Below, piece by piece: positions 53,971 to 64,000 of a stretch of 64,000 nucleotides of DNA (its first letter is position 1; the number at the start of each line of letters is the position of its first letter). Position numbers and translations under genes: made by a program. The DNA is taken from positions 8,407,099 to 8,471,098 of the forward strand of contig SSBO01000012.1 of the NCBI GenBank assembly GCA_005281725.1, written 5' to 3'. The stretch is from Wuchereria bancrofti. Taxonomy: Eukaryota > Nematoda > Chromadorea > Rhabditida > Onchocercidae. Under the pieces are notes generated by a model. That model did no database searches. It was not told the DNA's origin and saw nothing but the letters and a program-made list of their open reading frames with translations.

Positions 53971-56900
53971 GATTATTCAAAGAAAAAAAAAACAACGAAA
54001 AAATAGAGATGTATGAGAGATCTTGAATAAAATTCTTAGAAATGATTTAATAATCACATCAATATGCTTAACACGTAATGAATAATTAATTACGATGTGT
54101 TCAACAATTGTGATCAATGTTAAAAAAAAAAGTCGCAAATTCAACTTGCGGCTACAACAAAATGCTTGAAGCGATAAATTTGGTCGCAAAATTTTGTTTA
54201 TGCCTACACTTTTGCACAATAATCAGTTATTTCTTCTTTTTTCTTTCGAGTATAATAAAGTTTATTACACAATTAATCAGTTAATTTTCTAAAAAAATGA
54301 CAATATATATGATATTTGTAAATGAGCTTTTTCTTTTTGATTTAATCATTTTGAAATCAGTGCTACACAAATATTAACATTTTCATTTATTAATTTTAAG
54401 AAAATTTTCCACTTACTAAAATTGTATTGTAATTTAGGATGACAATGTTTATTTTCCATTCGAACATAAAGAGAGAACAATTACTGATGCTTTTGAAATG
54501 ACTTAGTGCTGATAATTTCGATATTATTCTTCATTATTTTAATTATTTCGAAAGGTATTATATCTTGAAATGAAGAAATTTTAAAAGATAAAATTATTAT
54601 TTCAGCAGATTACTTCAATCTTAACTTCAAAAATTTAACAAGTATTTTTTGAATTCTCAAAAATTACACAGTATTTGCTTATTCAAAATTCTTATTTTGA
54701 GGAATTACTAGTTGAAACATTATATATATCATCAGTTTTTCTATCCTTTATATTACCTTATTTTATTGGAAATATAACGATAAAAACTTGAATGAAGAAA
54801 AAATTTCTTTTAAATTTATAAATTATTTTACTAAAATTGTTTTCAGTTTATATATAATCACATCATTGTTAATATTTCTTCATTTGGACTCGTATTGCTT
54901 TATATGGTTTAATAACATTTGGCACAATAAACAAAAAAAATTTCTTTTATTGGTCAGTTAATTTAACGATTATTTTTAGAAAGAACATATCTAAGAATGA
55001 ATGCGTAAGCAATTTTTTTATGATCAAACAGATGGATGCGAAAATAATTGAAAAAATATTTTGTCCATCGAGCAGCTGCTTTTTTGAAGTATTGTTATCA
55101 AGCATCTGTTAGCATCGTTTTTAGATGTTTTCACTAATTCCATATGCATTTATGCTATGCTTGAAGTTTTTGAATTTAAAAACATCAAGAAGTTGTGTTA
55201 AAATAAAATTAGATTTATATATGTTAAAATTGACAATATTATATTTTCCAAACAAATAGAAACAGAAGTTAAAGGTCATGACAGTATGTTTCCATGTATA
55301 TTACCTTAATGTTTCCATGACTACTGCTATTCGTACATCAATTACAGTTCTTAAAGTCCTTTTTCTTTAATTTGTAGAAGAATTAAAGGTTAGAAAAACT
55401 GAAATTATTAATCAAAAAATCATGACATGTATACAGGTGAGCGATAGGATGATTGGAGCAGAGGAGAAAGAAAATAAGCATAGAAAACAAAATAAAATGG
55501 CCTACTGCTATAATTTCACGAGAATTTTTGTAAAACAAAACAAATGGGTTAACTGATATATTAAGTATACAAAAGGAGGAAACAGGTGAAAATTTATTAG
55601 CATCTCTGGTTGTTAAGGGGAAAGGAGCAAAATGTGATACCAGTGGAGAGCTATATTTTATGCATTTACAAAGTTTGCTGCAATTTTTAAACCCAATAAT
55701 CTATTGAAAGCATTAGAAACATGCAGTCGTCTTTCCAGAATTATCCAAACAGAAGTAATTATTTAAAAAATGTACAAAAAAAAAGGAAAAAGATAAATTG
55801 TTCAATACACTTAGTTACCAAATAACTTTACTGTTAAAAAAAAATTGCAAAAAAATTTTTTTGATTAAAATTTTCTTAAAAAATAATGATTCAACAAAAA
55901 AGAAAATAAATGAGGAGAAAATCACATCCAATGATGGATTAATGAAAATGAAAAATTCGCTGAAAGTTTAAAATTTAAATTTTATAAAATAATGTAATTC
56001 AAATCATAATAACATATACGTACGTTTATCGTAGATTTATTCATTGAAATCATTAGCTGATAAGAGTATTTCGATCATTCGTTTTATTAAGCAATCAATC
56101 ATTTGTCAAATAGTAGTAGTAACCTTTGTTGATATGTCCTTGTTCAAACATTTAATATATACTTATATTTGTTCATTCAAGTTGGAGTTCTACTTTGTTC
56201 TTTCTTTTTTTGTTGCTTGAAAAATTCTGTAGAAAAGGGACACTTAAACGCAAATAAGCTATCATTTTATTTGAGTAAGTTATTGAATAATCTTTGATCT
56301 CTTTATTTCAAATATGTTAAAAGTATCAGTCATTTCATAATTTTATGGCAAACCAACGAGTATTGCAAATAGATTAATTTTTATATGATTATTTATTCAT
56401 GCAATTTACTTAGCTTCTTTCTCCTTTTGTCTAAAAAGATTTTATAATGGGAGAAGTTCTTCCGATATTTACAGTTACAATTATGATAAAGCGGGTCGGC
56501 TAAGCTCGGAAATGTAGGAATATTAAAAAAGAAACAGAAGAAGAATCCTAGGAACATTAAGCATTCTATAATTAGTCTAATTTCTTAAGCACTGCAAAGA
56601 AGAATCTTCTGCAATGTAATTTTGGATCTTTCATTACCAAATAAGTTTCGATAGATATGTGATAAAATTGAATTTTGACTCTTCTTTAACGTAACAGTAA
56701 TACATAATAGTTCATTTGACATGCAGAATGAACATTGCATACTTGCATTCAATCGGAAATTTTACAAATTAATTATATTTCAACTAAGATGGAATATAAT
56801 CACACGAATTTCAATTTTGCAATCCTAAAAAAGACTCATTCTATAATGGCTAATATTGAAACATGTTGATAGAATGATAAAAATAGGCAATGGCTTCACA

Positions 56901-57306
56901 TCAATCATGAAAAGAAAATACTTAACAAAAATGCGCAAATGCGGTTGAATGCATTTGTACTTGAAAGTAACCTTTTCAAAAGAATCTACCAAAAGCTCTT
57001 CTCTTCTCGTCTAAAATTTTCCAAACGTAAACATATGCGAAGTGAATCACTTATCCGACGACTAATAAAATTTGTGAATAGCAAAGGAATTTAAAAAAAT
57101 TAATGAAGAATAGGCGGGTAAATATTATTGTCATCTAAAAAGCGCAATTTGGTATACAGTAATGTGCAATATTGGTAATACTTCTGAAAAGTGATAATAG
57201 TATGATTTCTGAAATGTCTTTCATTATCTCTCGTTGAAGAAAAAGAAAAAGGAGAAAAAGGTAGAAACTTCGAAATATATTAAATTTTTTCTAAAAGTGG
57301 GAGTCA

Positions 57307-57324
57307 ATATATATATATATATAT
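57307..57324. repeat. (TA)n microsatellite
   Basis: Nine or so TA units in non-coding DNA. Confidence 0.85.
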
Positions 57325-59302
57325 AATATGGTCCAACTCATTTTATCATTATATCAGTTATATTAATTTATCACTATTATGCACTCATGCAAGCAATAAT
57401 TGAAAAAAATAAGGATTGATAAAAGTAACCATTTTACAAATTTCACAGTATTCACAACATAAGTGTCACAGTATTCAATAAATCTAGTCTGAGATTAATA
57501 AATACTTATATTATTAGATTGGTGGAAAAAAATTAAAATTTTTATCTTGTTGAATTTTGCTGTGAAATATTTTCAAATTAATATTAGCTGTATTATATAT
57601 CATTTTAATGTTTAGTTCTTGCTTTGTCTGTTTATTTTTTTATTGGTCATTTTTTACTACTCTTTTCTATAAATGACATTCAACAAAAATCAAATTTATG
57701 GGATCTTTTTCTTTTAAATTCAGAATTGGTCGGAGAACAACAGAGGCAATTCATAATATTAGGCTTACATATTATAATTGATAATAAATATATAGTGCAT
57801 TAGCAGTTGACAAAGTTATGCAGAAGAGGTGACAACTTTGAAAATAATAAAAATTATGATCGATTGTTGAAAGCTTTACATGTGAACAAAGCATACATTG
57901 AAAGAAATTCAAATAATCTTTAGATGAATTACGATTATTTATGGATGAATGTAACCAGCAAAAGCTTTTCAGTTTTTCCATTTAGAAAATACTGCAATCA
58001 ATTTTGTACATTGAAAATCATTTATATTCACAGAGATACTTTCTCATTTATTATAAAGTGGGAAAAAGAAATTGTGTTAGATCATTTAGCTTTTTTGAAT
58101 GTTTTAAATTAATTGAGTCCATACTAGGTAGTTTGAAACCATTTTTTCCATTATCATGTATTGAAGAAGCAATAAATTTCATATATTTCTCAGATCAATT
58201 ATCACAAAAGCATGTGCTATTCAAATTGAATTTTTTTTTTAAAAAGAGCAGGTTATAAATCTTGCAAGTTTGCTGTAAGCAATTATTTTTTATATTTTTG
58301 GTGATAAATAAAAGCACTGGATGAATAGATGAATTGAAATTCTATGCCGTTTGTTTTACTTAAACAAATTTTATTTGTGCAGTTGAAACATGATTCCAAA
58401 TTTAAGGTTATTTGCGTCAAACTGTGTATTTTTTTAGAATTATTAGGGAGGATAAGGTGTATTTCCGTATAATTACAACAATCAAACAACTTAACTCTTT
58501 TTATAGTTTATGAGAATTATTAATTTCATTCAAAATTTATTGAGAAAATTTTTTATCTGATTGCTACTATTTAAAATATAAACTCTGAAATTTTGCATGA
58601 AAAAATGAGTCGATATTTTTGAATGACCTAACTTAATTACTGCTTAATACTAAAAGGAAAAGCACAAAAATTGATTTCAGATTATTTGTGCAATATAAAA
58701 TAATTTGTAATGTGTAATTGAAAGGAATTTTTAACAAATTTGAAGGAAATTTAATTTTGCACTATTGATTTCAAAATAAAGTAATTTGATTGTTTTAATT
58801 CTTTCCATTCATTGTGTGTAGGTAAACAAAATTAAATATTTCACATTTAATGATACGAACAATAGAATATAAGGAAGTAATTTTCATCATTTGGTTCAAT
58901 TTTTTCAGTAATGAATAGCCAAGATTGAAACTGAAACGTAAGATGGAACAAGTGGCATATTATTATTCCATACTTTTTAACTATTACTGAGGAAGAAATA
59001 ACTTATTGTTGCATGGTTACTTGTTGTAAGAGAAAGTTCGCTTTCTATTTATCGTTTTAATCACAAACAAATATTTCATAATTGAAAAGTAATAGATATA
59101 TGTTAATTGTTCACTGTTCACTGAGTGTCACTGTCATTTTTCAGTCGTCTGTACAGCTCCTTTTCTGCTGTTTGTTCGGCCATTTCACAATTGTACGATA
59201 ATTTAATCAATTCTAAAATGACTAATTTTTTTTATGACTTATACATATAACTTTATGCCAAAGTTATCATAGTATTCTTCAAGTCAAAAAAAAAACTTAA
59301 AG

Positions 59303-62300
59303 TTAAAAAAAGAAACTTAAAAAAAACCAATATTTTTTTCTGATCATTTTATAGAAATTCAACATTTTTTTTCTGATCATTTCATAGAAATTCAGCATTT
59401 TTCTAAAACAATTTCGAAAACTAGCTAAAAAGAAGTGTAACAAACGTTTTTCAGTGAGTGTCCTAGAAAGAAGAAGTTGATGCAAAGTGCGAGTGTTACG
59501 TTCAAATAAGCATTTACAATTTTTCCACTTCAGAAAATTTAACACTTCGCTACCAAATTGGCTGAACATCTGAAAAAATGAAAAGATTTGTTCTCAGTTA
59601 AATCAATTAGGTTTGCTCTCTTTTACATTAGGATTGTTCTTGTTAGATTATTTGTTCAAATAATGCATAGTTATAGCAGTTGCATAGTGTCACCATATTA
59701 TTAGCAAATGCACTATTAATTTAAATAATCTTTCCACTAATTAATTAATAATTTCATCAATTACATCAACAATTCTTCTGTTTTAACGTTTCAAAAACTT
59801 TCATCGATGCTACTATTTGCTAAAAATGCAAAGAGATTTTAGACCTTAAAATTTATATGTCCATTTGGAAGTAATTGCGCACATTGACGATGCAGTAATG
59901 ACAGATCCTTGATTAAAAGACCAAAAAATGGTATAATAATCTAAAAAAACTTTTGCACAAAATTAAATATTTTTGAAAATTTTACAACATGCATTACAAA
60001 CTTTTCTGCTTTCAAAAAATACAAATTTAAATCAAAATTTAACTTGAAAAAAGTAACAGTTTACAGTATCACTTTCATTTCGAGCACTATTAAAACGCCA
60101 TATTGCTGCTTTAAGAGTTGACCGATAACTAACAAAGTTTGCTGTTGGATCGAGTTGATGACGCAGAATGTCAAGTTTACTTTTCTCAACACGATTCCAC
60201 TGTAACTTTTATTTCTTTATTTTCATAACAATATCTGGACAAAAAGTTTGATGAAATAAAATTTTAATAACTTCAAACTTCTTAAATTTAAAGGAAAAAA
60301 CAGTGAAAAATATGAGTATGCAAGTAACAACTGATAAAGAGTTGTTCAGATGGTGTTACTTATTAAAAATTAAAATCAAAATTTATTAGTAATCCAAAGT
60401 TATCAAAAATCTATAGTTCACTTTGTTCTAATAATCTTTTGTATGGTATTAAAGTATCTGATTATAATCTATTACTAGTAATATTGAAACTGACTGTTAG
60501 GAAATATTTCACATAAAATAAATAATTCATATATGTCATATCTTCATTCGATACTTAATATTTTTAATATATGAAATGAGTTTCAGCATAGAAAATAGCA
60601 CCGGAAAGTTATCTTTAACAATTTGGAATTTTTTCATAAAACTTTTCTATGAGATTCTAAAAGAAATTCTGGAAGAAATCTCCGTCAATTTGTTTCATCA
60701 GCAATCAGTCGATAAATCTTAGCAGTTCTTGTTTTTTCATTTTCTCAAGTATAATTTTAATGATAATATCATTTAATTAGTCACTGATCAGACAAAAAAT
60801 AGAAATAAAATAGTATTTGCGGTGTATTGAGAATTGCATAGCAAATTAATTATATATGTTAAATCTTATATATATTAAATCTCCAATAGCATTTTGATAA
60901 CAATTAGAAAAAAACTGAAAATCGGAAGAATAGGAATTGAATAAATTGGATGAAAATGAATTACAGTTTTTTTCAGTCTTGCTATAAGCGGTAACGATAA
61001 AGCAGCTACGATAGCCATAAATGAATTGAAATTGCCAATATTGATACATTCTTTAGCAACGTCAATGAAATACTCAATGGTATGTACCCGACAATGTCTT
61101 TTACTACATCGCAGTATTTCGGTAGCCGTAAGATAGGTCAGTCGGTTAGACCAATCAATATAGTGCTTTATGTTATTTGTACCATTACCATATCTCTAAA
61201 TAGGGAATACTTTTTGAATAAAAAAAATTTTTAATTCAATTGAAAATAATGTTTGTATTGGTATTTTGAACAATGCAGAAAATTCTTTTGTTTATCTTGT
61301 TTCGTCTTATCTTTAGAGCAAAAATTTCAAAAAAAAAACTTGCACAAATAAAAACAAACTTTCTTAACGTTATCATTCATTGAAGCGTAAACAATTTCAT
61401 CTGGGCCAATCATACTGAATCGCTCCTAGAAATTGCTTCAATTATAGCATTTTATAAATAAATTTTAATTTGTTATAGAAATCGAAAAATGAGATAAGAA
61501 GTAAATGAAAAGCTTTCTAACCAATTCAATAAGTGTTATTTGTTGCGCTAAAGTTGTTGGATTTGGACAAATTTCCGCTAATCCTTTCTGTAATTATTAT
61601 AAAAAAGATTGTGAAATAATATGACATAGTGAAGCATGCTTAAATTTTCATTCGTTAAAAAGTTATATTATAAATTATTAGAACAAACGTAGTTATTATC
61701 GTCAATATTCATGATCTGAGCCATACTTGACGAAATATTTATCAAAGCTCGTTCGAATCTTTCTGCTCGATCAAGCTAAAATGCACAATGTTATTTACAA
61801 CTTAGGTATATTTTATTTTCAAATGAAAACTTTTAATTTATACATTTACTCTTTTTGTCCACAAATGTGCAAGTGGTCCTTTTCCGTGAAAACGTTAGAT
61901 CATATTATCGATTTTTTTGTTTTCTTTTTCATTCATTTTTCTAGCGCTGAAACAGTAAACGTTGAAATTATCTTCCCGTGTGATAAAGTTGTTGAAGTAA
62001 TCTATCCGTATGTAATTTGCAATGTTCATCAGTGGAACATAAACTAAGCAATTCAATCAAACGTTGCTGCATTTGCTGATCACGGAAATCATATGGAATA
62101 TGTCGAGTCCATTCTAAACATAATTTATAGATTCCACGGAAAGTACGTGTTCGTCCTTCTTTTGTAAAATTTGCTCCAGTAGCATTCTGCTTGAAAACAC
62201 ATTGCTGCAATAAAAAAATTAAAACTTAGATTTTTTTATCCACAGCAGAAACTACATAGTTAATTTTTTTGCATGTTAAAATATGAAAAAAGTAGAAGTA

Positions 62301-63024
62301 TTAGGATAAATTAGATAAAAATTAAAATAGACCTGTAGAATTTTTTGTATCAAATCTGGTGGTGATATGAAAATACGAATATTAAGTAAAGCAGCAAAAA
62401 TGTATGATTGTTCAATTGAGTAATTACTACTTGGAATAAGTAGTTCGATTAGTGAATCCAAAGTAACACTCATCAACGTCCCCTCATTGTCAAACATTTT
62501 GTCCTATAATATGTACGGTTATGAGTGATTTGAATAAGTGAAGTTGAATTTTCAAATTATTGGCCCTACATGTCACTTTCCTTATAGTAAAGTAATAACT
62601 ATATTTTTTTAATACCATGCTATATTATTAGAATTTGTTACACATGATCACCTCTGTTAATTTCATACTTTATTTATACTTTTAGATGAGCAAAATTTAA
62701 CAAAAAATAATTACTTCCAAAATACTTTATTACTTTTCTAGTCTTATTTCCTCGCTTACATTGTTTATCCACCGCAAATATTGAATATTTCTACTGCAAA
62801 ATTTTAAATCTTTTTCTGTCACTTTCTGTAATATTTAAGTTTTTATCTACAATTGAAACAATGAAACGAACATGCTCCTCGAAGGTTGGATACGAAGTTG
62901 ATGGCCTTCCTGTCAATGAATCTTGCTTAGATAATGGTTTTTGTTTGTTGATTCTTTCTTGATCATTTTTCATCATTTTCCGATTTCCATTAGGTAAATC
63001 ATTTGATGCCATTGATATTAGCAT
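59303..63024 (-). CDS. RASGEF1-family guanine nucleotide exchange factor
   Basis: Promotes GDP release from Ras/Rap-type GTPases at membranes. Ten exons: 63024-62851, 62503-62333, 62204 to about 61971, 61775-61689, 61587-61522, 61425-61369, 61195-60965, 60199-60065, 59940-59845 and 59569-59303, for about 505 residues. RasGEF-N motif: LDSLIELLIPSSNY and AALLNIRIFISPPDLIQKIL, then WTRHIPYDFRDQQMQQRL, which is typical of RASGEF1. The catalytic CDC25-type domain begins TLAQQITLIELERFSMIGPDE and includes HYIDWSNRLTYLTATEIL, NIGNFNSFMAIVAALSLP, ARLKKTWNRVEKSK, IPFFGLLIKDLSLL and LLPNGHINFK. All junctions are phase-consistent with GT...AG except the end of exon 3: no GT or GC donor exists between LLQQLYHTGR and the in-frame TAA at 61968-61970. 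The last exon ends with two copies of an 11-residue unit and a Phe-rich tail. The start ATG lies in an exon open at its 5' side; the N-terminal 58 residues are not conserved. Confidence 0.9.
59340..59405 (-). repeat. Coding tandem duplication, 33-bp unit
   Basis: Two near-identical 33-bp copies (59340-59372 and 59373-59405). Read on the minus strand within the last RASGEF1 exon they encode KMLNFYKMIRK and KMLNFYEMIRK, exactly 11 codons each, so the frame is kept. Confidence 0.8.
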
Positions 63025-64000
63025 TCCTTTACCTTCTTCATCAATTTATTTGTATTCCAAAATAATAAATAACATATGAATTCTAAGAATTTGTTTGTGT
63101 TTCATTAATATTAATGCACTAAATCGATAGTGCTTTACCTCAATAGAACTAATAAAAGTGTTAGTCGGGAAAAGAATAATTGATGGAGGTTTAATTGCTA
63201 TTGGAATTTTTCGTTGTCTCTTTTGTTTTGTTTACTTTTGACCTGGTCAATTGCAGTTAAATCGTAATCAGTTTTAATCAAAAATCAAACTGTAACCAAT
63301 TATAATCAGAAAAGTGGACATTATAATTGATGATAGAATGAATTTATGTTAGTAATAAATGTCTTCAATAATACTATAAATTCAAAATATACATTCAAAA
63401 TATAATTCATGTTAGTCAGCATTTTCAAACGATCCTTCTTTTCTTCTAATAATAACACAGTATTATTTGCGATAATCTTACTGGTATAATTAGTCTATTC
63501 TACACAAAGGACAGTAATAAGAAAGCATTGAATATTAGCGATTATATACATCCACATTCATCATTGTAAACAAATTAAAAACCTTTACCTAAACTTGCGA
63601 ACTTTCCACTTAGTTAATTAGAAAAAAAAGGGATGCAGTTATACTTTTACATATTATATTTTGCACGGTTTATTGTAAAGTAACAATTAAAGTTATTCAG
63701 TCCAACTTCTGTTTCTTTTTCGTATTTGTTTAAGTTTCAAATTATTAAAAATAGCAAAATGATTTCTTATCACTCCAATACTTTTATTTTTTAATATATA
63801 TCACCAGAAGACTTCGGTATATCTCATCGTGTTTATGATTCATAAAGTATATGTAAAAGTATTATTAAGCATGAATGAAATTGTAGCATCATGCAACTTG
63901 TGTAAAATAATATGATTAATGAACCTCTCATCGAATCAAAATCCCATCAAATTTGTTAAATTTATCAAACTATTCATTCCATTGCCATATTGCTCATGAA
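63025..64000. other. Upstream of RASGEF1; nothing recognised
   Basis: AT-rich; probable promoter or 5' UTR side of the minus-strand RASGEF1 gene. No exon, RNA gene or repeat was identified. It may contain an upstream intron if the gene has additional 5' exons. Confidence 0.5.

Larger units (their letters stand above)
50730..59302. other. Gene-poor, low-complexity AT-rich DNA
   Basis: No exon with family resemblance on either strand. It contains an (AAT)n microsatellite (50984-51021), purine tracts such as 52495-52550, a 30-bp imperfect tandem duplication (53911-53970) and a (TA)n run near 57307-57324. One minus-strand exon-like segment at 51527-51423 (MNMVRIRQIIALRKAF, donor GTTGTT) could be a 5' exon of the copine gene, but its end phase does not fit the first copine exon directly. 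Confidence 0.55.

Noticed and set aside
61727..62047. 106-codon plus-strand frame
   Set aside because: Lies opposite real RASGEF1 exons and has no independent support.

Overview
The window looks like nuclear DNA from a nematode. It is strongly AT-rich, its genes are split into many short exons by GT...AG introns (roughly 60 bp to over 600 bp), and intron ends carry the nematode-style TTTTCAG/TTTTTAG acceptor. Several first coding exons begin 1-44 bases after such an acceptor with no visible upstream exon, as expected for spliced-leader trans-splicing. The selenoprotein thioredoxin reductase has the domain plan known from Caenorhabditis elegans TRXR-1. A filarial or other spirurid worm is my best guess; that is inference, because no rRNA or mitochondrial marker is present.

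Layout, plus strand: 1-5.9 kb intergenic, with a 299-bp inverted-repeat element; 5.95-17.78 kb BTAF1/MOT1-type Snf2 ATPase (removes TBP from DNA); 18.8-20.26 kb decayed PP1-type phosphatase; 20.84-21.74 kb small unrecognised gene with a Cys-rich tail; 22.57-25.77 kb tyrosyl-DNA phosphodiesterase 1; 27.08-28.88 kb SENP8/DEN1 NEDD8 protease; 28.9-36.0 kb mostly non-coding with orphan exon-like segments; 36.05-39.95 kb selenoprotein thioredoxin reductase with an in-frame TGA (GCUG end) and a stem-loop just after it.

Layout, minus strand: 45.39-50.73 kb copine (C2A-C2B-vWA) with unusual C2 domains; 50.7-59.3 kb gene-poor, low-complexity DNA; 59.30-63.02 kb RASGEF1-family Ras/Rap exchange factor whose last exon ends in a tandemly repeated 11-residue unit.

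The genes are unrelated housekeeping and signalling loci, each with its own introns and wide spacing. There is no sign of an operon, phage, CRISPR array or horizontally acquired cluster. The most notable points are the Sec redefinition context and redox-dead glutaredoxin-like domain of the reductase, the PP1 relic, the copine that lacks the usual acidic C2 residues, the unexplained exon end in RASGEF1, and the unrecognised 110-residue gene. Exon junctions were read by eye from splice signals, reading-frame phase and family motifs remembered in general terms; no alignment or transcript data were available.
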